Assembly (NCBI GenBank): GCA_934438135.1
Contig: CAKSBP010000030.1
Span: 1-39,267 of the forward strand
Direction of reading: 5' to 3'
From: an uncultured Clostridium sp.
GTDB lineage: Bacteria > Bacillota > Clostridia > Lachnospirales > Lachnospiraceae
DNA: 39,267 bases
Of this stretch, positions 31,734 through 39,214 are shown one piece after another. A model generated the notes under the pieces. The model ran no database searches. It worked only from the letters and a program-made list of their open reading frames with translations, and was not told the origin of the DNA. A program made the translations under genes and the position numbers. The stretch's first letter is position 1, and each line of letters opens with the position of its first letter.

Positions 31734-32127
31734 ATCTACCTCCGTAAAATTATAAGTTATGAATTGACCAAAATTTTATCCCATCTATTGTAATACAAGT
31801 GGAGGGAAAAGACAATATGGGAAATGGAAAGAATTTTATTATTGAGAGATGGATAGTTTCCATATTTGCACTGACATTGCAACAATGTAGAGAAGGCTAT
31901 AATAATATGTAATGCCACTGACCGTTAGTTCTATTCTTAATTATGGTATGATAAGAAAACTATAATATAGATGTAAAAGTATGATACAATAAATCATAAG
32001 CTATTATTCTAGGTAGTGTTAAAAAACAATCGGAATATTTGCATTTCATCTGCAGCATCTTTGACAACGGCGAAATAACTTACAAATGGAATAAAGAGCA
32101 TTGATTAAATAAAAGAGGAGGAGTACG
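31734..32127. other. 394-base intergenic region between pyrB and the LanM-like gene
   Basis: Divergent control region. For the plus-strand gene there are several candidate -10 boxes: TATAAT near 31898 with TTGCAA 15 bases upstream, TATAAT near 31962, and the extended TG-A-TACAAT near 31983. None has an ideal -35, so the start is unresolved. One short frame with a GGAGGG site (31817-31912) is described separately. A second stretch, 32000-32104, is open for 34 codons in one frame with no start codon and reads like the end of a protein (CSIFDNGEITYKWNKEH); it could be a remnant or chance. Confidence 0.5.
31817..31912 (+). CDS. Candidate small ORF upstream of LanM-like gene
   Basis: A 31-residue frame MGNGKNFIIERWIVSIFALT..., with GGAGGG at 31801-31806, ten bases before ATG. 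It contains one Ser, one Thr and one Cys, a hydrophobic middle and a polar end (LQQCREGYNNM). It lies 215 bases ahead of the LanM-like gene. Its composition could be a small membrane peptide. A lanthipeptide precursor is conceivable but weakly supported, as the usual double-Gly leader end is missing. It may also be chance. Confidence 0.2.
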   Translation: MGNGKNFIIERWIVSIFALTLQQCREGYNNM

Positions 32128-33777
32128 ATGTGCCAGTATGATATGAGCAAGGTAGAAACGGAGGCTTTGCATACGAATCAAAATGTTTATGAAAATAGGA
32201 ATTCCCTTGATAAAAAGAAGGAAAAACCTTCAGAGAGTGAAGGGGGGGCATTGCAGAAAACGCTGAAGGCAGAGCAGTTTAGAGCAGTGGAATTGCCAAA
32301 AGCAGTGAAAACAAATCAGACACCAGAAGAAAGGATGAAAGAGGAAGAGGATAAGAATAGGAAAGTAAAATTAATAGATGCACTATGTGAACAAGCTATG
32401 TGCATGGTAAGAAACTTCATTCTAGAGGCTAAAATACAAGGAGAATATGGAGAATGGCAAAGAAAGGCGGAAAAGCTTTTTGAGTCAGTAAAGACAGCTT
32501 TTTCTAAACAAAATACAATAGAATGTATTCTTGGAAAAATATTTTCCTTAACTACGGGAGCAAAGTTGCAAAGTGTAAAGGAGTTTTCTTTGTATTTTAA
32601 CGAGATACAGATAGAGAATATGAGAAAAGTGGCAGCGACTCTAAAGGAGCCGATTGAACAGACATTAAACGATATTTTGTATTGGGGAATACGTTACCAG
32701 CAGTCTTCGGTAGAAAAAATTTTCCTGACAGACAGCGATATGCATGCAAGAGGTGTAGGGGTTTGTATTGTTACTTATAAAGCTTGGTTTAGTAAGAAAA
32801 AGGTTGTCATTAAACCAGAAGATAAATCATTTGAAAAGATGGTATATGGAAAAGAGAAGGAGGGGGAAGAACGGAGTCTGGCTTCTATTTATAATAAGGA
32901 GATTCTTGAAAAGGGAAAAATAAACTTTGTAAAAGCTAACAATGAAAACATAAGCTTAAAAAAGGAATCTATTGGAAAACTTGGCATTGATGTCAGTGAA
33001 CATGGTTCAGCAGTAGAGTATTATGAACATGACGAGTTACAAAAAGGAGAAGATAAGAAGGTGAATGAAACGTCTGTTATGGCACTGGTTTCGTTTGCTT
33101 CGCTGCTTGGAATGGCGGATTTACATAGAGAAAATGCTGTATATGGTGGAAAGGACAGAAAAAAAATTCAGATTATAGATGGTGAGACTGCCATGAAATA
33201 TAATCTGGATGAGGAAAAACCATTAAATTCCGTTCTGTGGAATGGCGAAATGGGGCTGGGGCCAGCAGTGTCTATTCCTAGTCACCTTATCCCCCAAATA
33301 GATGCTGGGGAATTTCATTATGATTTAACGGCACTGGAACAATTTTTGGAAAAAATTGAAGAGAAATTTAAAGGAAAGCGTTCTAGAATTGTGCCTTTAG
33401 CGACAGGTGTTTTCTATACAATGAGAACGAATGCATACAGTGGAGTCTTGTCAAAGGAGTCCTATTTCAAAAATTTTGAGGAAGGAGGACTTTTTCAGAT
33501 TTTGAAATCTTATGGAGTCAGTGATGTGAAAAATATGATATTAAAACCAGATGAATTGTTTAGGAAAACAAAATTGGACTATTTAAAAGGGCGTATTCCA
33601 TTTTTTGAATATGATTTTTCAAAAGGAGCAGTCTATCAGAAGTTTTCGGATGGAACAGAAATGCTTTTTCTTCAATGTGATAAATTAAAATTAGAACATA
33701 TGATCGCACAAAGAAAACATACACTGGAACAGGAAAACATTACATATTTTTTAACTACTATATTTGGTCAGTCTTAA
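32128..33777 (+). CDS. Stand-alone LanM-type dehydratase-domain protein (DUF4135-like), no cyclase
   Basis: A 549-residue soluble protein whose residues about 200-430 follow the lipid-kinase-like dehydratase domain of class II lanthipeptide synthetases (LanM). Matching motifs: DSDMHARGVGVCIV (Asp204, His206), KKVVIKPED (Lys229), GMADLHREN (Asp331, His333, Asn336), IIDGETAM (Asp351, Glu353) and RIVPLATGVFY (Arg420, Thr426). From memory, these correspond to CylM D252/H254, K274, D347/H349/N352, D364 and R506/T512, needed for Ser/Thr phosphorylation and phosphate elimination. The LanC-like cyclase half of LanM is absent. The first 90 residues are charged and probably disordered; no signal peptide or membrane helix. 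GAGGAGG precedes the ATG. No LanC, protease-transporter or clear precursor gene is adjacent. Confidence 0.7.
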   Translation: MCQYDMSKVETEALHTNQNVYENRNSLDKKKEKPSESEGGALQKTLKAEQFRAVELPKAVKTNQTPEERMKEEEDKNRKVKLIDALCEQAMCMVRNFILEAKIQGEYGEWQRKAEKLFESVKTAFSKQNTIECILGKIFSLTTGAKLQSVKEFSLYFNEIQIENMRKVAATLKEPIEQTLNDILYWGIRYQQSSVEKIFLTDSDMHARGVGVCIVTYKAWFSKKKVVIKPEDKSFEKMVYGKEKEGEERSLASIYNKEILEKGKINFVKANNENISLKKESIGKLGIDVSEHGSAVEYYEHDELQKGEDKKVNETSVMALVSFASLLGMADLHRENAVYGGKDRKKIQIIDGETAMKYNLDEEKPLNSVLWNGEMGLGPAVSIPSHLIPQIDAGEFHYDLTALEQFLEKIEEKFKGKRSRIVPLATGVFYTMRTNAYSGVLSKESYFKNFEEGGLFQILKSYGVSDVKNMILKPDELFRKTKLDYLKGRIPFFEYDFSKGAVYQKFSDGTEMLFLQCDKLKLEHMIAQRKHTLEQENITYFLTTIFGQS

Positions 33778-33791
33778 ATTTCATAAAACCA

Positions 33792-33820
33792 TTGCAATAT
33801 TTTCCTAGCCTTATTATAAT
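33792..33820 (+). promoter_or_regulatory. Promoter of aconitase-family gene
   Basis: TTGCAA (33792-33797), 17-base spacer and consensus TATAAT (33815-33820), 40 bases before the start codon. It separates this gene from the LanM-like gene just upstream. Confidence 0.75.
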
Positions 33821-33859
33821 GGAAAAGATAAAATGTAAAGCTGGAACAGGAGGAAAATG

Positions 33860-36148
33860 ATGATTAAGTTATTTGATAAAGGTGCTTATTTAATTAATGG
33901 TACAGAACTTATTGAAGAGAATAACGAAGCGGCAGCAAAACTTGAACAGCGTTTAGGCGGCCAGGCTGTTGACAAGAATGAAGCAAAAAAAGGTACTATG
34001 GCTTATGAGATTTTACAGAACCATAATACTTCTGGAAATATGGATAAGTTAAAAATTAAATTTGATAAATTAACTTCCCACGATATCACATTTGTTGGTA
34101 TTATTCAGACAGCAAGAGCATCCGGGCTGGAGAAGTTCCCAATTCCTTATGTACTGACAAACTGCCACAACAGTTTATGTGCAGTTGGAGGAACCATTAA
34201 TGAAGATGACCATATGTTTGGTTTAAGCTGTGCAAAGAAGTACGGTGGAATCTATGTACCACCTCATCAGGCAGTTATCCATCAGTTCGCCCGTGAAATG
34301 CTTGCAGAAGGCGGAAAGATGATTTTAGGTTCAGACAGCCACACACGTTATGGTGCATTAGGTACTATGGCAGTCGGAGAAGGCGGACCAGAACTTGTAA
34401 AACAGCTGCTGGAAAAAACATATGATATTAATATGCCAGATGTTGTTGGTGTTTACTTAACTGGAAAACCTCAGAAAGGTGTCGGCCCACAGGATATCGC
34501 TCTTGCGATTATAGGAGAAGTATTTAAAAACGGATATGTTAAGAACAAAGTAATGGAATTTATCGGTGATGGTATTGAAAACCTAAGCGTAGATTACCGT
34601 ATCGGAATCGATGTTATGACAACAGAAACAACCTGTCTGTCCTCCATCTGGAAAACAGATTCTAAAGTAAAAGAATTCTATGAGATACATAATAGAAAAG
34701 AAGGATTTAAAGAATTAGCACCAAAGTCCATTGTTTACTACGATGGATTAGTTTATGTAGATTTATCCAGCATTAAACCAATGATTGCTATGCCATTCCA
34801 TCCAAGTAACACTTACACAATTGACGAGTTAAATGCAAACTTAATGGATATTCTTGACGATGTTGAGAAGAAAGCATTAGTAAGCCTTGATAATGCAGAA
34901 GTGAAATTCACACTGAAAGATAAGGTTCACGGTGGTAAACTTTATGTAGAACAGGGAGTTATCGCTGGATGTGCTGGTGGTGGATTTGAAAATATCTGTG
35001 ATGCAGCAGATATCTTACGCGGAAAATACATTGGTAATGATGAATTCTCCTTAAGTGTTTACCCAGCAAGCCAGCCAGTATTTATGGAACTGGTTAAGAA
35101 TGGAAGAGTAGCAGACTTAATGGCTACAGGTGCAACGATCCGTACTGCATTCTGCGGACCATGTTTCGGTGCCGGAGATGTTCCTGCAAACCGTGGTTTA
35201 AGTGTTCGTCATTCTACACGTAACTTCCCGAACCGTGAAGGTTCCAAGATTACGAAGGGTCAGGTGGCTTCCGTTGCATTAATGGATGCTCGTTCTATCG
35301 CTGCAACAGCTGCAAACAAAGGTTATTTAACAGCTGCAACAGAAGTTGATGTAGAATTTACAAAACCAAAATATTTCTTCGACAGTTCTATTTATGAAAA
35401 CCGTGTTTATAATGGACTCGGTAAAGCTGACCAAAATGAAGAAATTAAATTTGGTCCTAATATTACAAACTGGCCGGAAATGTCTCCTTTAACAGACAAC
35501 CTTGTATTAAAAGTAGCTTCTGTCATCCATGACCCTGTTACAACAACGGATGAATTAATTCCATCTGGTGAAACATCTTCTTTCCGTTCCAATCCACTTG
35601 GACTTGCTGAATTTACACTGTCCAGAAAGGATCCCCAATATGTTGGACGAGCAAAACAAATTCAGCTTTCTGAAAAAGCAAGAATTGCAGGAAATGATAT
35701 TTATGTAGATAATGCGGAATTAAAAACAGTCTTTGAAACAATCAATAAAGAATGTTCGGTAAAACCAGAAGAGACAGAAATTGGAAGCGTGATTTATGCC
35801 GTAAAACCTGGTGATGGTTCTGCCCGTGAGCAGGCTGCCAGCTGTCAGAAAGTATTAGGCGGGCTTGCAAATATTGCAACAGAATACGCAACGAAACGTT
35901 ATCGTTCCAACCTGATTAACTGGGGTATGCTTCCATTCTTATTTGATGGAGAACTTCCATTTGAATTAGGAGATTATATTTTTGTAAAAGACATAAAGAA
36001 AGCGGTAGCAGAAAAAGCAGATGTAATCAAAGCTTACGTTGTAAAAGATAAGTTAGTTGAATTTGATTTAAAACTGGGTGAATTGACAGATGATGAACGT
36101 TCTATTATACTGAAAGGATGCTTAATTAATTACTACAGAGATAAGTAG
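33860..36148 (+). CDS. Aconitase-superfamily hydratase
   Basis: A 762-residue aconitase-family enzyme. The three [4Fe-4S] ligands are Cys371 (AGCAGGGFEN) and Cys432/Cys435 (FCGPCFGAGD), with nearly the spacing of mitochondrial aconitase. Upstream motifs LTNCHNSLCAVGGTINEDDHMFG and GSDSHTRYGALGTMAVGEGG match the substrate/His-Asp region. The segment that reads SCTNS in classical aconitases is GCAGGGFEN here, so substrate contacts differ. This resembles the clostridial/YbhJ hydratase branch rather than AcnA or AcnB, and activity on citrate is not certain. Of two ATGs (33857, 33860) I use the second because AGGAGG (33848-33853) is six bases before it. No citrate synthase or isocitrate dehydrogenase lies nearby. 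Confidence 0.9.
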   Translation: MIKLFDKGAYLINGTELIEENNEAAAKLEQRLGGQAVDKNEAKKGTMAYEILQNHNTSGNMDKLKIKFDKLTSHDITFVGIIQTARASGLEKFPIPYVLTNCHNSLCAVGGTINEDDHMFGLSCAKKYGGIYVPPHQAVIHQFAREMLAEGGKMILGSDSHTRYGALGTMAVGEGGPELVKQLLEKTYDINMPDVVGVYLTGKPQKGVGPQDIALAIIGEVFKNGYVKNKVMEFIGDGIENLSVDYRIGIDVMTTETTCLSSIWKTDSKVKEFYEIHNRKEGFKELAPKSIVYYDGLVYVDLSSIKPMIAMPFHPSNTYTIDELNANLMDILDDVEKKALVSLDNAEVKFTLKDKVHGGKLYVEQGVIAGCAGGGFENICDAADILRGKYIGNDEFSLSVYPASQPVFMELVKNGRVADLMATGATIRTAFCGPCFGAGDVPANRGLSVRHSTRNFPNREGSKITKGQVASVALMDARSIAATAANKGYLTAATEVDVEFTKPKYFFDSSIYENRVYNGLGKADQNEEIKFGPNITNWPEMSPLTDNLVLKVASVIHDPVTTTDELIPSGETSSFRSNPLGLAEFTLSRKDPQYVGRAKQIQLSEKARIAGNDIYVDNAELKTVFETINKECSVKPEETEIGSVIYAVKPGDGSAREQAASCQKVLGGLANIATEYATKRYRSNLINWGMLPFLFDGELPFELGDYIFVKDIKKAVAEKADVIKAYVVKDKLVEFDLKLGELTDDERSIILKGCLINYYRDK

Positions 36149-36171
36149 TAAGCAGACCTAGGAGGGATAAT

Positions 36172-36573
36172 ATGCCACAGTTTCAACAGAATGACCCATT
36201 TAAAGATTTAAAAGACGGCGTTCATAATACAGCGGACAGAACAAGCGAATTTGATGTGGAAGATATTCGTAGAAATAAGGGAGTTTCTTCTCTTGCCTAC
36301 ATTCCACTATTGTTCTGGATTCCGTTGGCAGCACGTTCGAATTCCCGTTTTGCCAAGTTTCATGCAAATCAGGGACTGATTTTCTTTATTGTGATGGCGG
36401 TATTGGATATTGTGGAACGGTTCTTTACATTTATACCATATGTCCATAGTCTTGTATCAGCCTGCGTGTCTTTAATTGGTTTATGCTATTTTCTTTATGG
36501 TTTTATCAATACCTTAAATGGAAATGCACGGGAACTGCCGTTTATCGGAAAGTTTGACTTAATTAAATATTAA
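36172..36573 (+). CDS. DUF4870/Tic20-like small membrane protein
   Basis: A 133-residue protein with a polar N terminus (about 38 residues) and three hydrophobic segments: VSSLAYIPLLFWIPLAA, QGLIFFIVMAVLDIVERFF, and LVSACVSLIGLCYFLYGFI. The KFHANQGL motif between the first two is typical of the DUF4870/Tic20-like family, small integral membrane proteins of unknown role. AGGAGGG lies seven bases before ATG. The gap to the hydratase gene is 23 bases, so they probably share a transcript, which ends at the inverted repeat 36594-36634. No functional link between them is known to me. Confidence 0.8.
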   Translation: MPQFQQNDPFKDLKDGVHNTADRTSEFDVEDIRRNKGVSSLAYIPLLFWIPLAARSNSRFAKFHANQGLIFFIVMAVLDIVERFFTFIPYVHSLVSACVSLIGLCYFLYGFINTLNGNARELPFIGKFDLIKY

Positions 36574-36593
36574 AAACAGATGATCGTTTTTCG

Positions 36594-36634
36594 AACAGCA
36601 AGAGCCTGCTTTTTATAAGCAGGCTCTTGCTGTT
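36594..36634. terminator. Bidirectional terminator
   Basis: An 18-base-pair perfect inverted repeat (36594-36611 with 36617-36634) and five-base loop. It stands between two convergent genes, the membrane protein gene and the ferredoxin gene, and serves both strands: TTTATAG follows on plus and CGAAAAACG on minus. It is the strongest hairpin in the window. Confidence 0.88.
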
Positions 36635-36646
36635 TATAGAAATAAA

Positions 36647-36838
36647 TTATTCTTTAATATCGATGGCATCAACTGGGCAGCTGTCTCTTGCACCTTTTGC
36701 ATCTTCTACTAAGTCCTCTGGAATTTCATCTACAATGGCATATGATTTTTCATCGTCATTAAACTGAAAAACATCTGGGCAGGCGGAAATACAGATTCCA
36801 CATGAGATACAGGTATCCTGATCAACGATTGCTTTCAT
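36647..36838 (-). CDS. Small [4Fe-4S] ferredoxin
   Basis: A 63-residue ferredoxin. Cluster ligands are Cys10, Cys13 and Cys16 (CISCGIC) plus Cys54 (SCPVDAI). Cys20 (ACP) lacks the partners for a second cluster and may form a disulfide with another residue or be free, so a single [4Fe-4S] cluster is expected. This is the single-cluster type with an acidic middle (EIPEDLVEDAKGA). A GTGAGG site lies before ATG. It is an electron carrier of the cytoplasm; no partner oxidoreductase is adjacent. It is convergent to the preceding gene and divergent from the amidase gene. Confidence 0.93.
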   Translation of the reverse strand: MKAIVDQDTCISCGICISACPDVFQFNDDEKSYAIVDEIPEDLVEDAKGARDSCPVDAIDIKE

Positions 36839-36962
36839 AATTGAACCTCACTTTTCTTTTAATTTGTTTCCCTAATACTATTGGTCTTTTTCCACGATTT
36901 TATTCACTCTTTGAAACAGCGTGGCATAAATTAAATTGAAGTAGAAATTTGGTGGTATTGTT

Positions 36963-37751
36963 ATGGCAGTAAAAATTATGATAGATGCCGGACATGGCGG
37001 ATTTGATAATGGCGGCGTTTATTATAACAGATTAGAAAAAGATGATAATCTGAGGCTTGCTTTGGCAATTGGTAAATTATTAACTGATGCAGGCATCAAT
37101 GTTTCCTATACACGTACAGCTGATGAATTTTTCTCAACAGCAGACAGAATTGAACAGGCAAACAGAGAAAATCCAGACTTTTTCATTTCCATTCATCGAA
37201 ATACAAGTCCTTATCCAAACACATATGATGGCACACAGATTTTAATTTTTAATAATGAACCGATTAAAGGCAATATGTGTGCAAATATCCAGATACAGTT
37301 ACAGCAAGTCGGCTACGATAATCTTGGCTGTGAAGTAAGAAGTGATTATGAAATTCTTCGCGGAATCAGAATGCCGGCTTTAATGCTTCAGATTGGTTTC
37401 TTAAATTCAGATTCTGATAATGAACTTTTTGATAAGTATTTTAATCAGATTGCAGAAGCTATTGTTCGTGGAATTTTAATGAGTATTCAGCAGAATCAAG
37501 GAAATCATGGAAATCCGCCAGCTCCGAAGCCAGAAAAGAAGTATGTTATCCAGATGGGACTGTTTAATAACCGACAAAATGCAGAAAACTTACAGAGGCA
37601 GCTGGAAGAGGAAGGCATAACCACTTATATTTATCAGAAAGGTTCATATCTTGGCGTCTTTTCACAGGAATTTGATACGTTTGAAGAGGCAGAAGCTTAT
37701 GAAGAAAATCTGAATCAGCTGGGTTATGCAACTTTGATTCTGCAAATCTAG
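36963..37751 (+). CDS. N-acetylmuramoyl-L-alanine amidase with SPOR domain (CwlC-like)
   Basis: A 262-residue protein. The Amidase_3 domain (residues 1-175) carries zinc ligands His11 (DAGHGG), Glu25 (RLEKDDN) and His78 (SIHRNTS). Residues about 192-262 form a SPOR domain (YVIQMGLFNNRQNAENL ... YLGVFSQEFDTFEEAE), which binds denuded peptidoglycan. There is no signal peptide, as in Bacillus CwlC, which is made in the mother cell and lyses it to free the spore. The catalytic Glu expected in the L-x-E-x-GF motif is Gln143 (codon CAG, MLQIGFLN), so activity may be reduced or lost. GGTGG precedes the ATG at seven bases; a clear promoter was not found. Confidence 0.88.
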   Translation: MAVKIMIDAGHGGFDNGGVYYNRLEKDDNLRLALAIGKLLTDAGINVSYTRTADEFFSTADRIEQANRENPDFFISIHRNTSPYPNTYDGTQILIFNNEPIKGNMCANIQIQLQQVGYDNLGCEVRSDYEILRGIRMPALMLQIGFLNSDSDNELFDKYFNQIAEAIVRGILMSIQQNQGNHGNPPAPKPEKKYVIQMGLFNNRQNAENLQRQLEEEGITTYIYQKGSYLGVFSQEFDTFEEAEAYEENLNQLGYATLILQI

Positions 37752-37755
37752 AACA

Positions 37756-37784
37756 TTGCAGGAAATTGGCGTTATGATTATAAT
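37756..37784 (+). promoter_or_regulatory. Promoter of MnmM-like methyltransferase gene
   Basis: TTGCAG (37756-37761), 17-base spacer and TATAAT (37779-37784), beginning four bases after the amidase stop. Confidence 0.7.
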
Positions 37785-37802
37785 ATAGAAGAAAAAATAT
37801 AT

Positions 37803-37828
37803 GCAGGCGGGATGATGGATCCGCCTGC
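37803..37828 (+). promoter_or_regulatory. 5' leader hairpin of MnmM-like gene
   Basis: GCAGGCGG (37803-37810) pairs with CCGCCTGC (37821-37828) with a ten-base loop. It follows the promoter by 18 bases and precedes the start codon by 32. No U run follows (GGCTGATTT), so it is more likely a stabilising leader structure than a terminator. Confidence 0.45.
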
Positions 37829-37859
37829 GGCTGATTTAACATAGAAGGAGAAAAGGAAC

Positions 37860-38414
37860 ATGCGTTATACGATAGTAGAATACGTACACAATGTCGTTCG
37901 TAATTTTAAAAAAGAAAATGGATTTTATATTGATGCAACCGTTGGAAACGGATATGATACGGAATTTTTATTAGTCGGACAGCCAGCGAAGCTGATTGGA
38001 TTTGACGTCCAGGAAGCAGCAATCGAACAGACCAGAAAACGTCTTTTAGATGCAGGCATTAGTTCTGGCTGGGAACTGAAATTAGATGGACACGAGAACA
38101 TGGACAAGTATGCACAAGAAGGAAGTGTGGATATTATTATGTTCAACTTCGGCTACCTGCCAGGGACAAGCCATGAATTTGCAACGAAACTGGATACAAG
38201 TATTCAGGCGATTGAAAAGGGCTTGAAGCTGTTAAAGAAAGGTGGGATTATGAGCCTTTGTATTTATAGTGGAGGAGATACTGGTTTTAAGGAGAAAGAT
38301 GGAATTCTTAACTATGTGAAAGGAATTGATTCGAAGGAATATGTAGTGATTCGAAGTGAGTTTTGTAACAGAAAAAATAATCCGCCCGTGCCGGTATTTG
38401 TGGTGAGAGAGTAG
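37860..38414 (+). CDS. mnmM: SAM-dependent methyltransferase, YtqB/MnmM family
   Basis: A 184-residue class I methyltransferase. The SAM-binding motif I is IDATVGNGYDTEFL (about residues 23-36), motif II includes IGFDVQEAAIEQT, and the family-specific FNFGYLPGTSHEFATKLDTSIQA and LCIYSGGDTGFKEKD follow. These agree with Bacillus YtqB, which has been assigned as MnmM, the enzyme methylating nm5(s2)U34 of tRNA to mnm5(s2)U in bacteria without MnmC; that assignment is from memory. GAAGGAG precedes the ATG. The gene has its own promoter and leader hairpin, so it is not in an operon with the amidase. The U34 modification assists decoding of purine-ending codons. Confidence 0.85.
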   Translation: MRYTIVEYVHNVVRNFKKENGFYIDATVGNGYDTEFLLVGQPAKLIGFDVQEAAIEQTRKRLLDAGISSGWELKLDGHENMDKYAQEGSVDIIMFNFGYLPGTSHEFATKLDTSIQAIEKGLKLLKKGGIMSLCIYSGGDTGFKEKDGILNYVKGIDSKEYVVIRSEFCNRKNNPPVPVFVVRE

Positions 38415-38437
38415 AAGCATGTGTTCAAATTGTTCTT

Positions 38438-38498
38438 ATACTTTATTTTCGGCTGGTAGAAGCTGTTGAGAATACAAATCAGCAAATAAAGTATTTTT
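38438..38498 (+). terminator. Terminator-like structure after MnmM-like gene
   Basis: ATACTTTATTT (38438-38448) and AAATAAAGTAT (38484-38494) pair perfectly over 11 bases, with an inner GCTG/CAGC helix, followed by TTTT. The AT-rich outer helix makes strength uncertain. Confidence 0.5.
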
Positions 38499-38503
38499 AA
38501 ACG

Positions 38504-38547
38504 TAGAAGGAGAAGTCATTTTCATGGGAATTGACTTTCTCCTTCTA
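38504..38547. terminator. Hairpin between convergent genes
   Basis: TAGAAGGAGAAGTCA (38504-38518) pairs with 38532-38547 with one extra T as bulge. On the minus strand it is followed by CGTTTAAAAA, so it could end the minus-strand remnant. Another eight-base repeat ATTTCAAT/ATTGAAAT lies near 38570-38598. Confidence 0.45.
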
Positions 38548-38605
38548 GTTATTCCGAATCAAATACGATTTCATTTCAATCACAATATCTATTGAAATTC
38601 ATTAA

Positions 38606-39214
38606 TTATTTATAAATATACTCTACGTAATAATCGTTATAGTCAGTCAATTCTTTTTTACATTCACTCGGCTTTATCCTTGCGTTTGTATTAGTTGGAT
38701 TAGCCCATGTAGTATTTGTACGCATATCATATACTTTATTATCTATAACAGCTATATTATGTCCATCTCCCGGCTTTCCTAATGATACAATACAACTACT
38801 AGCGTTTAAATACTCAGATAGAGATGTATCTGTTAATTTAGGCCGCTTTTTGATTGGTACATCTGGATTGAAGCGATACACTAGTTTTAAACCATTTAAT
38901 CGATAAAAAATATCACTTCCACCGGTATAGTACGGCTCTATGTTTTCTCCATCCAATGTAACACTGTTATATTTAGTTGCAATCTCATTTTGAGACATGA
39001 GTGAATCTAAAGAATTACTTTGAGGAGATGGAATATCCGTATTATTCGTTCTAATGTTAGCAGCACCCTTGATTACCCCTAAAGAATCGCCAACGCAGCC
39101 AGTATTTGCTGTATAAGGAGTATGATTCCAAATACAAACTAAATCATCCAGGAGTGGTAGTAAAATGGGATGATGATTATAATATAATGTATAATCTCTC
39201 GGAATCTTGAGTGA
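38606..39214 (-). pseudogene. C-terminal remnant of a papain-fold-like (possible toxin) protein
   Basis: The frame is open for 202 codons but has no usable ATG, GTG or TTG before the ATG at 38998. The sequence upstream of that ATG still looks coding (IPRDYTLYYNHHPILLPLLDD; NTGCVGDSLGVIKGAANIRT). An in-frame TGA stands at 39215-39217, and the same frame continues open beyond it to the window edge (YFSTCNASVLPA). A Cys (codon 39095-39097) in TGCVGDSLG and a His (38759-38761) in PGDGHNIAVIDNKVYDM would suit a papain-like Cys/His pair as in C-terminal toxin domains of large secreted proteins. Starting at 38998 the 130-residue product would lack the Cys. The identification is a fold guess. The stop may be a nonsense mutation, or this is an orphan C-terminal module. 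Confidence 0.5.

Noticed and set aside
31734..31830. PyrR-type attenuator ahead of pyrB
   Set aside because: On the minus strand no anti-terminator/terminator pair or PyrR-binding loop is visible between the likely promoter and pyrB.
32128..33777. Reading the LanM-like protein as an ordinary Ser/Thr protein kinase
   Set aside because: The glycine-rich loop and the HRD and DFG motifs of protein kinases are missing, while the DMH, IKPE, DLHREN, IDGE and R-x5-T motifs follow the LanM dehydratase order.
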